A DNA stretch of 64,000 bases, taken from an uncultured Pseudomonadales bacterium. Lineage in GTDB: Bacteria; Pseudomonadota; Gammaproteobacteria; Pseudomonadales; Pseudohongiellaceae. The stretch's first letter is position 1. Every line of letters starts with the position of its first letter. The DNA lies in assembly GCA_947259995.1 (NCBI GenBank), contig CAMYOK010000002.1, forward strand, positions 160,881 through 224,880. Reading direction: 5' to 3'. Under the pieces are notes generated by a model. The model saw nothing but the letters and a program-made list of their open reading frames with translations, ran no database searches and was not told where the DNA came from. A program made the position numbers and the translations under genes. Positions 9,760 to 17,791 of this stretch are shown in pieces.

Positions 9760-9835
9760 AGTCGGTGCCACAAAGAGTGCCTAGGGAAATAAAAGTGCGC
9801 GATTATACCCTGTTAGCTGTGTCAGCCCCAAAAAC

Positions 9836-10054
9836 TTATTCTTTTGGGCGGACTCGCTCTGTGCCTTTGCGAAACAAGAGGCGAGATAAGGCTAGAAGAC
9901 AAATAATCATAATGGTCTGCCCAACGATGGCATTGACAACAGAAATCGTCTCGGGACGCGTTGAGATAAAAATCATATTGACGAAAGTCCCTAGGGCTGT
10001 GGCGGCAAAAACGCCTGCGAACAGCAATTGAAATATTCCAAACAGCCTTTCCAT
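9836..10054 (-). CDS. Small two-helix membrane protein, function unknown
   Basis: The 72-residue protein is predicted to have two membrane helices (about 5-28 and 38-60) separated by a short polar loop, with a basic and charged C-terminus ending RLLFRKGTERVRPKE. I do not recognise a family. An almost perfect Shine-Dalgarno (TAGGAGGG) lies 5 nt before the ATG, which is the best evidence that it is translated. It stands 76 bp upstream of ribF and 34 bp downstream of the oxidoreductase gene, on the same strand as both. Confidence 0.6.
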   Translation of the reverse strand: MERLFGIFQLLFAGVFAATALGTFVNMIFISTRPETISVVNAIVGQTIMIICLLALSRLLFRKGTERVRPKE

Positions 10055-10088
10055 TGTGCCCTCCTAGGGCTAATTCACTTGCTTTTAT

Positions 10089-11114
10089 CTAGGCCACACT
10101 CAACACTAATTTGCCGATCATTGACCCCGATTCGAGTTTAGCATGGGCCTTGAGAAGATTAGTGGCCTCTAGGTTGCCAAAGTGCTCTGTACGCGTGTGT
10201 TGGAGTTTCCCCTTGTCGAACAAAGCCGCCGCATCCGAAAGTAACACCCCCTGCTGCGCCATGTCGGCAGTCTGAAAACGTGCCCGGGTGAACATAAACT
10301 CCCAAGTAATCGCGACACTTTTCGGCTTAAACAAGTTGATATTCACTGGCTGATTGGCCTCTGTATCTACAATCAAGCAAAGTTTTCCCTGTGGCCGAAT
10401 GATGTCTGCCATACTGCGCCAATACTGCGCCGTGCCGACAAGGCAGAGAATATAATCCACCCCTTCAATCCCAACACGTTTGCATTCATCCTCTAGCTCT
10501 TCTTTGTGATTGAGCACCTCGTCTGCGCCCATCTCACGACACCATTGCTCGCTTTCTGGGCGAGAAGCTGTCGCGTAGACCTTCAAACCAGCTACCTTCT
10601 TAGCGAGCTGAATTGCTATGGAGCCCACACCCCCAGCCCCCCCAATGATCAAAATAGAGCGCTCTTTATTCGCCTTGGGATTCTTCGCAATGGCCATGCG
10701 TTCGAACATTGCCTCCCACGCCGTGATGGTCGTCAACGGCATCGCAGCAGCATCCTCAAAACTAAGAGATGCGGGTTTCTTGCCAACAAGTCGTTCGTCC
10801 ACTAGGTGCAATTCGCTATTGCAGCCTGGCTGGGTCACATCCCCTGCATAATAAACTTCATCGCCTGCTTTGAACTCTGTGCATTGCTCGCCAACACTTT
10901 CTACGACGCCAGCACAATCCCACCCCAGCACCCGAGGAAAGTCTAAACGACTGCCTGCTGTCATCCGTATTTTGGTATCGACGGGGTTTACCGATACGGC
11001 ACGGACTCGCACTAAGAGTTGTCGTCCGCTGGCAGTAGGGGTAGGGATCTCGACATCTTCTAGGGCATTGGGATCAGCGACAGGTAACGAATTATGGACT
11101 CCAACAGCTTTCAT
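10089..11114 (-). CDS. Zinc-less MDR-family alcohol dehydrogenase / quinone oxidoreductase
   Basis: The 341-residue protein begins MKAVGVHNSLPV and has the GroES-like domain followed by a Rossmann domain with IIGGAGGVGSIAIQLAK. The lead-in PVDTKIR and the LGWDCAGVVESVG block are typical of the zinc-binding alcohol dehydrogenase/quinone-oxidoreductase group (YogA-like) in the MDR superfamily. It is expected to be a cytoplasmic NAD(P)H-dependent oxidoreductase; the substrate is unknown. The ATG at 11114 has AGGAA six nt upstream. Longer readings (to 11249) contain a spurious hydrophobic extension. It is divergent from the gene at 11277. Confidence 0.86.
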   Translation of the reverse strand: MKAVGVHNSLPVADPNALEDVEIPTPTASGRQLLVRVRAVSVNPVDTKIRMTAGSRLDFPRVLGWDCAGVVESVGEQCTEFKAGDEVYYAGDVTQPGCNSELHLVDERLVGKKPASLSFEDAAAMPLTTITAWEAMFERMAIAKNPKANKERSILIIGGAGGVGSIAIQLAKKVAGLKVYATASRPESEQWCREMGADEVLNHKEELEDECKRVGIEGVDYILCLVGTAQYWRSMADIIRPQGKLCLIVDTEANQPVNINLFKPKSVAITWEFMFTRARFQTADMAQQGVLLSDAAALFDKGKLQHTRTEHFGNLEATNLLKAHAKLESGSMIGKLVLSVA

Positions 11115-11276
11115 AATGTTCCTCATTCTTATTATTAAGGGGACAACACTCGCTATTATTACACTGCGCATCGCCAAGCCACAATCTATGCGTGGCCCAG
11201 TTGCTAGCATTAGGGCAAAAACGACTGCTATGATGCGCCACAGAAACATTCATGCAGCAAAAAGAGCAGCTCCCCA

Positions 11277-11663
11277 ATGTTGGGTAAGATCTTATTTACC
11301 ATCGTCATCATTTTACTTGGATTTCTGTGGGTTCGAAGAAATCGTGAGCAGGAGCGACGGCAAGCGCAAAAGCCATCCATCCCTGCACCGCACTCAGAAG
11401 CAGCGCCTCCCGCACTGAACGACTACCGTTTCGCCGCCTATTTATTCTTGGCGCTGATGATTGGTTCGGGCTCCTATCTCTATTATCTACGTTGGCAAGA
11501 TGACCATCGTTTAGTCACGGTGCTACTGCACCGCGATGGCTCGCAAACACCGGTGACTTATCAAGTACAAAAAAGCGAATTAGAAGCACGGGCTTTCACC
11601 ACCATCGATGGCGTTCGAGTCACAGTAGCGGACAGTGAGCGCATGGAAGTCATCGGCCTCTGA
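11277..11663 (+). CDS. Hypothetical two-helix membrane protein upstream of YdeP-type oxidoreductase
   Basis: The 128-residue protein has a hydrophobic N-terminal segment (4-19), a basic and proline-rich linker with RNREQERRQAQKP, and a second helix around 53-70 (FAAYLFLALMIGSGSYLYYL). A hydrophilic C-terminal domain of about 55 residues follows, with VTYQVQKSELEARAFTTIDG. The family is not recognised. It is 32 bp upstream of the molybdopterin oxidoreductase gene on the same strand, so the two are probably cotranscribed and may work together. The ribosome site is weak. Confidence 0.6.
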   Translation: MLGKILFTIVIILLGFLWVRRNREQERRQAQKPSIPAPHSEAAPPALNDYRFAAYLFLALMIGSGSYLYYLRWQDDHRLVTVLLHRDGSQTPVTYQVQKSELEARAFTTIDGVRVTVADSERMEVIGL

Positions 11664-11695
11664 GGCAGCCCCTCTCAATACGCAGCGAGCAACTT

Positions 11696-13906
11696 ATGAG
11701 CAAACACACCCAAAGCGATGATAAAAACCTCCCCATAGGCGGGGGGCTCAAAGCGGTGCAGTACGTACTTTCCCTCGCAGGCAATGTGGGGCCACGACGC
11801 CTTGCACAAGCGGTACGCTCTAAAAACACCTGCAAAGCCTGCGCCTTTGGCACCGGCGGCCAGCGCGGCGGCCTGCACAACGAGCACAACAGCGGTATAG
11901 AGATCTGCAATAAAAACATCCAAGCACAATCTGGCGACATGCGTGCTGCGATACCTAGTGCTATTTTCACCGACAACAGCATTGAAGAGTTACAGCAGCT
12001 ATCTGGCAGAGAACTCGAAGCGCTCGGCCGACTTGCCCACCCCCTCTATAAGGCACCGGGAGCAGATCGTTATCGCATCATTACTTATGACGAGGCGATT
12101 TCCCGCATCAGCGAGAAAATGCAGCAAGTCGACCCGCAACGTAGCTTCTTTTATAGCTCTGGACGTTCATCGAACGAAGCCGCTTTTATCCTGCAATTAT
12201 TTGCACGACTGTTTGGCAGCAATCACGTCAACAATTGCTCTTATTATTGCCACCAAGCCTCCGGAGTTGGCCTACAAGCAAGCATTGGCACAAGCACGGC
12301 GACCGTACAATATGCCGATTTAGAACATGCCGATACTATCCTTGTTATCGGCGCCAATCCCGCCTCCAACCACCCACGCTTCCTCAAGGTCTTAATCGAG
12401 TGCAGGCGCAGAGGCGGCGAAGTCATTATTATCAATCCCGCACGAGAGCCTGGGCTGCTGCGCTTCGCCTCGCCAAGCAACTTCCGCTCGATGATTGCAG
12501 GTGGCGCGCAGATCGCATCGCATTATGTGCAACCGCACGTTGGGGGTGACCTCGCTCTTTTACAGGGCATCGCCAAAGCGATTTTAGCCGCAGGGGGCGA
12601 GAACAGCGACTTCATCACAGAACACTGCAACCATTTCGATACGTATCGAACGCACATCGAAGGGCTTGCTTGGCCTGACTTAGTCAAGCAAAGCGGAGTC
12701 GAAGAGACACAGATCCATGCCGTGGCGAAGCTTTTGCTAAACTCAAAGCGCAGCGTATTTAGCTGGGGAATGGGTGTGACCCATCACAGCAATGGCACAG
12801 ATAATATAGAAGCCATTAACAATCTTGCACTACTGCGCGGCATGATCGCCAAGCCCGGCAGCGGTTTATTGCCCCTGCGTGGGCACAGCAACGTGCAAGG
12901 AGTGGGCTCGATGGGAGTCACCCCTGCCTTAAAAGAGCAGGTATTCGACAAACTCGAGAGCAGTTTAGGCATTCGCCTGCCTAGGAGCAAAGGCATGGAT
13001 ACGATGGCCTGTATGCGGGCCGCCCATAATGGGGCAATCGATTTCGCCTTTCTCTTGGGCGGTAATTTATATGCAGCCAGCCCCGACTCGGCTTATGCAG
13101 ACAAGGCCTTAGCAGCCATCCCCTTCAAAGTACAAATTAGCTCTAGCCTAAACCTTAGCCATGTACACGGCCTGGGTGATGAAAGTCTCGTGCTGCCGAT
13201 CCGCGTTCGAGACGAGGAACAACAAGCAACGACACAGGAGTCTATGTTCAATTTCGTGCGTCTGAGCGATGGAGGCATTGAACGCATCGAAGATTTACGC
13301 TCGGAAGTTGACCTTATTAGCAATATCGCCGCCCAAGTCATCGACGAACAAATATTAGATTTCAAGGTTTTTGGCGATCATCACGAGATTCGCAGCGCCA
13401 TTGCCAAAGTGATTCCTGGTTACGCACCGATCGATCAGCTCGACAAATTAAAGGAAGAGTTCCATGTACAAGGCCGCGTGCTTAAACAAGCTCTGTTCAA
13501 TACAAAAGATGGCCGCGCTAACTTCCGCATCCCCTCGCAGCCGCAGGCACTAGAGCCCGACAACGCCCTGCATTACACACTCAGCAGTGTTCGCAGCGAG
13601 GGCCAGTTCAATACGATTGTCTACTCTGATAACGATGTCTATCGAGGGCAAAGTGCACGCAATGTTGTTTTAATGCACCCATTGGATATTGCCAAAGAAG
13701 GTTTCGAGGATGGCATGCTAGTGCGACTCGACAATGAGACGGGCAGTATGCGTTCACTCACACTGCGTGCGTTCAATATTCGCCAGGGCAATCTATTGAG
13801 TTATTTCCCCGAGGCCAATGTGCTAGTTCCACTGGATGCAGACCCGCGCAGCCATACCCCCTCATTTAAGGCAGTCAAGGTACGCATATCACCGGAATCG
13901 ACCTAA
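11696..13906 (+). CDS. FdhF/YdeP-family molybdopterin oxidoreductase
   Basis: The 736-residue protein belongs to the DMSO-reductase superfamily branch that includes YdeP. It starts with a CKAC pair (C46, C49), then the molybdopterin domain with SYYCHQASGVGL, where C185 lies at the position of the catalytic Cys/Sec ligand of formate dehydrogenase H. The GANPASNHPRFLK, GHSNVQGVGSMG and C-terminal MoCo dinucleotide-binding VYRGQSARNVVLMHP regions follow. No Tat signal is present, so it should be cytoplasmic. The substrate of the YdeP family is unsettled; E. coli YdeP has been linked to acid resistance. A terminator follows at 13909-13937. Confidence 0.88.
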   Translation: MSKHTQSDDKNLPIGGGLKAVQYVLSLAGNVGPRRLAQAVRSKNTCKACAFGTGGQRGGLHNEHNSGIEICNKNIQAQSGDMRAAIPSAIFTDNSIEELQQLSGRELEALGRLAHPLYKAPGADRYRIITYDEAISRISEKMQQVDPQRSFFYSSGRSSNEAAFILQLFARLFGSNHVNNCSYYCHQASGVGLQASIGTSTATVQYADLEHADTILVIGANPASNHPRFLKVLIECRRRGGEVIIINPAREPGLLRFASPSNFRSMIAGGAQIASHYVQPHVGGDLALLQGIAKAILAAGGENSDFITEHCNHFDTYRTHIEGLAWPDLVKQSGVEETQIHAVAKLLLNSKRSVFSWGMGVTHHSNGTDNIEAINNLALLRGMIAKPGSGLLPLRGHSNVQGVGSMGVTPALKEQVFDKLESSLGIRLPRSKGMDTMACMRAAHNGAIDFAFLLGGNLYAASPDSAYADKALAAIPFKVQISSSLNLSHVHGLGDESLVLPIRVRDEEQQATTQESMFNFVRLSDGGIERIEDLRSEVDLISNIAAQVIDEQILDFKVFGDHHEIRSAIAKVIPGYAPIDQLDKLKEEFHVQGRVLKQALFNTKDGRANFRIPSQPQALEPDNALHYTLSSVRSEGQFNTIVYSDNDVYRGQSARNVVLMHPLDIAKEGFEDGMLVRLDNETGSMRSLTLRAFNIRQGNLLSYFPEANVLVPLDADPRSHTPSFKAVKVRISPEST

Positions 13907-13908
13907 AA

Positions 13909-13937
13909 CAGTGCATGCATGGCACTGCTCTTTTTTG
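13909..13937 (+). terminator. Rho-independent terminator after the YdeP-type gene
   Basis: CAGTGC (13909-13914) pairs with GCACTG (13922-13927) over a 7-nt loop, followed by CTC and six T. It lies 3 nt after the stop codon. Confidence 0.75.
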
Positions 13938-14019
13938 CGCCTCGCTTGGTCGAATTTTTCCGCGTAGGTATCGCTAAGCTGCTAGAATTAAAAACAATAT
14001 TAATTTGACCAAGAGCATT

Positions 14020-14727
14020 ATGCGCCTGTTTCGACACCTCATTTTCTTAACCCTACTATTTCCCGCCTTTCTCCATGGGTCGGAAGAACTCGTCACCGTT
14101 GCGGATGGCAGTACTATTAAAGTCTTTGTGTTCTACCCAAAAAATTTCGGTGAAGGTCCATGGCCTCTTACCGTTTTAATGTCGGGAGGTACCGCTAACG
14201 AGTACGTTGTGCGTGCACAATTCTGGCTTGGCCATGAACTCGCCAATCAAGGCTGGGCTATTGCCGTTCCAGTATCCCCTAATGACGATGGCTTTTTCGG
14301 CGCTAGCGGCGAGCGCATCCCTGAGGTCATTGCCAGCCTGCAAAGCTCTAACTCTATTCAGCCTGGCAAGACGCTCTTAGTGGGGGTCTCAAACGGCGGC
14401 AGCTCTGCACTCGAACTCGCGAGCCAGCACCCAGACAATTATTTTGGTGTCGTTGCGGTGCCTGGGATCATCAAAGACGAAACCAAAATCGGGAATTTCG
14501 ACGGCTTGCCTGTCTACGTGCGCATTGGCGAGAATGATTTTCTGCGCTGGAATAAAGAACTACCGACACTCATTCGCCAGCTCACGGACGCGGGGGCAAA
14601 GGTCAACGCTAAACTTGAGCCTAATGCCAACCACGTCTTTCCGATCAACTGGAGTGAGCTCCAACCCTGGTTAGATAGCATCCGTGAAGACTCACTTCCC
14701 AGCGACAAAAGCGCCACCCTCCCTTAA
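14020..14727 (+). CDS. Secreted alpha/beta hydrolase (dienelactone hydrolase-like)
   Basis: The 235-residue protein starts MRLFRHLIFLTLLFPAFLHG, a signal peptide ending near residue 20. The rest is an alpha/beta hydrolase fold with the nucleophile elbow GVSNGG (S124), a plausible acid at D173 (RIGENDF) and the histidine at H205 (NANHVFP). It is therefore probably a periplasmic esterase or carboxylesterase; the substrate is unknown. I chose the ATG at 14020, which has AAGAG just upstream, over a TTG at 14005. Its end overlaps the convergent lipoprotein gene by 4 nt. Confidence 0.78.
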   Translation: MRLFRHLIFLTLLFPAFLHGSEELVTVADGSTIKVFVFYPKNFGEGPWPLTVLMSGGTANEYVVRAQFWLGHELANQGWAIAVPVSPNDDGFFGASGERIPEVIASLQSSNSIQPGKTLLVGVSNGGSSALELASQHPDNYFGVVAVPGIIKDETKIGNFDGLPVYVRIGENDFLRWNKELPTLIRQLTDAGAKVNAKLEPNANHVFPINWSELQPWLDSIREDSLPSDKSATLP

Positions 14728-15083
14728 AAGCGGCTATCTTCTACCCAATAGTCTGTTACGACATTGTCAGTGATCTCTATCGAAAGCTGGCTCTCTTGGG
14801 TTTTCTCAACATCGATGTGAAACAGCAGGAACAAACCGAGCTCGGTTTCCACTTCACTCTTATTGCTGTAATGCCATAGCTGCGATCCGTCTTCAAACCG
14901 AGTCTTGCGGCTTGGTTCACCAAAATTACTGCGTACCCAAGACGCACTGGTCTGCCCTCGCTGCATGCGCGACACTTCGCGCTCGCTCCAGCTAGCATTC
15001 TGGGTGCGAGTATCTGAATCCACCGTAAACAAACACCCCGTCATTAGCAGCATTCCTGAAATCACCATCAGCCTTTTCCACAT
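14724..15083 (-). CDS. Lipoprotein with SmpA/BamE-like domain
   Basis: The 119-residue protein has a lipoprotein signal peptide with lipobox MTGC around residue 17, so it should be anchored in the envelope. The mature part resembles the SmpA/OmlA fold: the MQRGQTSASWVRSNFGEP helix and turn, then a strand with FEDGSQLWHYSN. BamE itself is shorter and has different conserved residues, so this is a BamE-fold lipoprotein rather than BamE. The ATG at 15083 has GAGGAT six nt upstream; a longer in-frame start at 15113 would bury the signal peptide. The partner is unknown. Confidence 0.72.
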   Translation of the reverse strand: MWKRLMVISGMLLMTGCLFTVDSDTRTQNASWSEREVSRMQRGQTSASWVRSNFGEPSRKTRFEDGSQLWHYSNKSEVETELGLFLLFHIDVEKTQESQLSIEITDNVVTDYWVEDSRF

Positions 15084-15288
15084 TGCGCTATCCTCTTCAT
15101 TTATTGTTTTCAAAAAACCCCCTTAAGCCGAAAATGCCTAGGGTTCACATCATCTTAGTCAGTTCAGATGAATCAAAGCTGAATCAAGTCAAATCACTAA
15201 AGTTTTCCTATTCCGAGTGATTTCCTCTATTATCGCCAGCACTTAAAGAATTCGTATTCAGTCGTTAATTAGGAGTAATAAAAACATC

Positions 15289-15657
15289 ATGTATACATTG
15301 GTAAAAATCATTCATATGAGCTGTGCAATGATCTCAGTTCTCGGCTTTATTGCGCGCGGCATTTTAAAGATCAAAGAATCCCCAGTCGTTGAGAAAAAAC
15401 TTGTTAAAGTTCTCCCACACGTGATTGACACCGTGTTATTGCTTAGCGCCATTACGCTTGTCGTAATGTCAGGGCAATATCCTTGGGTCGCACCCTGGGT
15501 CGGCGCTAAGATTTTAGGCTTGGTTGTATACATCGGTTTGGGTGTCGTTGTAATGCGCACAGCAAAAACATCAAAAGCTCGGATGATTGCTTTCATTCTT
15601 GCGATCATTACCGCGCTATATATTTTTATGGTTGCCGGCACAAAAACGATTTTTTAG
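15289..15657 (+). CDS. SirB2-family membrane protein
   Basis: The 122-residue protein has four transmembrane helices starting MYTLVKIIHMSCAMISVLGF, the arrangement of the SirB (SirB2) family. KILGLVVYIGLGVVVMR and the C-terminal FMVAGTK are also typical. The family is found in many gammaproteobacteria and was named for an invasion-gene regulator, but its biochemical role is unknown. AGGAG lies 13 nt before the ATG, which is long for a ribosome site. It is separated by only 20 bp from the promoter of the leader ORF downstream. Confidence 0.85.
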   Translation: MYTLVKIIHMSCAMISVLGFIARGILKIKESPVVEKKLVKVLPHVIDTVLLLSAITLVVMSGQYPWVAPWVGAKILGLVVYIGLGVVVMRTAKTSKARMIAFILAIITALYIFMVAGTKTIF

Positions 15658-15675
15658 ACCATCCGTTTTTATTGC

Positions 15676-15703
15676 TTGACATATAAAAATTTAAGCATAA
15701 AAT
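15676..15703 (+). promoter_or_regulatory. Strong sigma70-type promoter of leader ORF / MFS transcript
   Basis: TTGACA (15676-15681), a perfect -35 hexamer, is followed after 16 nt by TAAAAT (15698-15703). The spacer is very AT-rich. Transcription should start near 15710 in front of the leader ORF. Confidence 0.75.
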
Positions 15704-15739
15704 TCGCGCCTTAGATTTCAATCACAAAGATTCAGAAAA

Positions 15740-15850
15740 ATGTTTACTCAAATCAACCATCGCAACACAGCTCCACAGATCACAGCCATCACGGTTGCGC
15801 GTCTGTCGTGCGTGCGTGGCATGAAGACCTGGGAGGTCCATTTAGAGTAG
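15740..15850 (+). CDS. Putative 36-codon leader peptide
   Basis: An ORF of 36 codons begins 30 nt after the predicted transcription start and ends with TAG at 15848-15850. Its sequence is MFTQINHRNTAPQ, then ITAITVARLSCVRGMK, then TWEVHLE. It lies wholly between a strong promoter and a strong terminator and ahead of an MFS gene. The last codons (CAT TTA GAG) overlap a segment that can pair with the 5' arm of the terminator. This is the layout of a ribosome-controlled attenuator. The ribosome site (AGAAAA) is poor, so translation is unproven. The alternative is a non-coding RNA of about 210 nt. Confidence 0.45.
   Translation: MFTQINHRNTAPQITAITVARLSCVRGMKTWEVHLE
15826..15838 (+). promoter_or_regulatory. 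Hairpin within leader, upstream of attenuator
   Basis: GACCT (15826-15830) pairs with AGGTC (15834-15838) around GGG. CTGGGA (15829-15834) in this hairpin is also complementary to TCCCAG in the loop of the terminator downstream, so a loop-loop contact or alternative fold is possible. Confidence 0.35.
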
Positions 15851-15877
15851 ATTTTTGATCAAAATATTTTTGCATTA

Positions 15878-15920
15878 AAAAAGGCCTCTAAGTTCCCAGC
15901 GAATTTAGAGGCCTTTTTCT
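15878..15920 (+). terminator. Strong terminator, likely attenuator before the MFS gene
   Basis: Fourteen perfect pairs (15878-15891 with 15905-15918, core GGCCTCTAA/TTAGAGGCC) enclose a 13-nt loop, and the 3' arm runs into T5-C-T3. An upstream copy of the 3' arm, ATTTAGAG at 15840-15847, can pair with CTCTAAGT at 15886-15893 and would block the terminator. The stem can also act in the reverse direction. Confidence 0.85.
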
Positions 15921-15971
15921 TTACTCAAGAAAAAAGTACTGCCCATAAAGAGGCCGAGTACAGGGGGACCT

Positions 15972-17204
15972 ATGTCCACAGAAAACACAAAAAACACAAA
16001 TATCGCTTTGGGTGCAGCACTAAAGCGAAATATTCGTGTGATATATGCATTGGCATTCTTCCATGCCTTCATGCTCATTGCACCTGTACTCGTGCCCTTC
16101 TTTGAATCCAAGGGCTTGACGATTGCACAGATATTTTACCTACAAGCAATATTCGCTGGCACTATAATGTTACTGGAGGCCCCTTCTGGCTATCTTGCGG
16201 ACAAATTTGGTCGCCGCGCTGTACTTCTAGTGGGAAGTCTTGCCCACGGAATAGGTTCATTGTGCCTATTATTTGCTGACGGGTTTATCGGTTTAGCGTT
16301 GTTCGAACTTGTACTTGGCATCGCAGCCAGCATGATGTCTGGCGCAGACCTAGCGCTTCTGTATGACTCCGAGCAAGCACTCAGCACCGAGACAGAAGAG
16401 CACAGCGGCAGTATTGCCCATTTAACCTCAACAAAAGCATTCGCTGCAGGGGCAGGGGCATTATTGGGTGGAGGGCTGGCGCTTTGGTCATTCGACATAA
16501 TCTTGCTTGCACAGACACCGCTGGCATGGATATGCCTAGCGCTTGCACTGCTCATCTTCGAACCACCTAAGGCGCATGAGTCTGAGCAGAAAACCCCCTT
16601 GAACTTTAGAGGAATTTATCACCACCTCCTTAAAGGAGATAAACTTTTACGTCAGGTATTCTTTGCTATTCCTTTGTATAACCTGAGCACCTTTCAAGTC
16701 GTCTGGCTCATTCAGCCTTATTGGCAGGAGCGCGGATTGTCATTGATGATGTTTGGCGTGTTGTGGTTTGCGCAAAACATGACCGTTGGAGTTGCCAGCC
16801 ATTTCGGCCACGCTGTCGAAAAGCATAGAGGGGCCGTGTTCGCACTGCTGCTGATTGGGCTTTTACCTATAGCCGCACACTTTGGCATGGCTTGGTTAAA
16901 CGGATGGTATGGGATAGCACTATGTTTCATCGTATTTTTCTGTCGTGGCCTCTATCAGGTCACCCTAGTCAATGCTTTGAACAGACGCGTGCCTGGTAGT
17001 GTCCGTGCTACGGTCAATTCGCTGACGAGCCTAACATTCAGGTTTGGGTTTGTATTGACAGGACCGCTTCTTGGACACATTGCCCAGACTCGGGGTTTAT
17101 CGACGGCACTCAATATGCTCGGCTTCAGTTCTTTACTGATGTTTCTGCTAATAATGCTGCCGCTAATTCGCGCCGTTAAAAAAATGCAAGGCAGTGTAGC
17201 GTAA
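15972..17204 (+). CDS. MFS transporter, drug-efflux-like
   Basis: The 410-residue protein has about 12 membrane helices. The MFS motif A between helices 2 and 3 reads GYLADKFGRRAVLLVG, and the first half carries LEAPSGY. It lacks sugar-porter signatures. Sequence type and size fit small-molecule or drug efflux, but the substrate is not predictable. The ATG is preceded by an excellent AGGGGG four nt upstream. The gene lies 52 bp after the putative attenuator, and I find no other promoter between them, so expression probably depends on read-through. Confidence 0.85.
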   Translation: MSTENTKNTNIALGAALKRNIRVIYALAFFHAFMLIAPVLVPFFESKGLTIAQIFYLQAIFAGTIMLLEAPSGYLADKFGRRAVLLVGSLAHGIGSLCLLFADGFIGLALFELVLGIAASMMSGADLALLYDSEQALSTETEEHSGSIAHLTSTKAFAAGAGALLGGGLALWSFDIILLAQTPLAWICLALALLIFEPPKAHESEQKTPLNFRGIYHHLLKGDKLLRQVFFAIPLYNLSTFQVVWLIQPYWQERGLSLMMFGVLWFAQNMTVGVASHFGHAVEKHRGAVFALLLIGLLPIAAHFGMAWLNGWYGIALCFIVFFCRGLYQVTLVNALNRRVPGSVRATVNSLTSLTFRFGFVLTGPLLGHIAQTRGLSTALNMLGFSSLLMFLLIMLPLIRAVKKMQGSVA

Positions 17205-17214
17205 GCCCTCACCC

Positions 17215-17251
17215 AGCTTGGCAACGCACCATTATTGAGCATTGCCAAGCT
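17215..17251 (+). repeat. Inverted repeat after the MFS gene
   Basis: AGCTTGGCAA (17215-17224) and TTGCCAAGCT (17242-17251) form a perfect 10-bp stem around a 17-nt loop. It lies 10 bp after the MFS stop codon but lacks a T tract, so it may be a weak terminator or an operator. Confidence 0.5.
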
Positions 17252-17280
17252 AGGCGTGGGGCGAGCGCACGGGGTTGGTG

Positions 17281-17329
17281 CTTTACCGGGCGCCGTGGTA
17301 AAGTTTGCCCGCTATTTAAGAGCAAACTT
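17281..17329 (+). repeat. Two overlapping hairpins upstream of glnK
   Basis: CTTTACC (17281-17287) pairs with GGTAAAG (17297-17303), and AAGTTTGC (17301-17308) pairs with GCAAACTT (17322-17329). The two stems share AAG at 17301-17303, so they cannot both be complete. Confidence 0.4.
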
Positions 17330-17424
17330 GTCACGCTTTCCATACAGTTACGCCTTATTTCCTAGGTCTGCTTAAAATGGGCTGCAAGGCAAGCTTGTGC
17401 ACCGAAGCGACGCATGCCAATTAA

Positions 17425-17781
<357 letters not shown>

Positions 17782-17791
17782 GGACCAGCCC

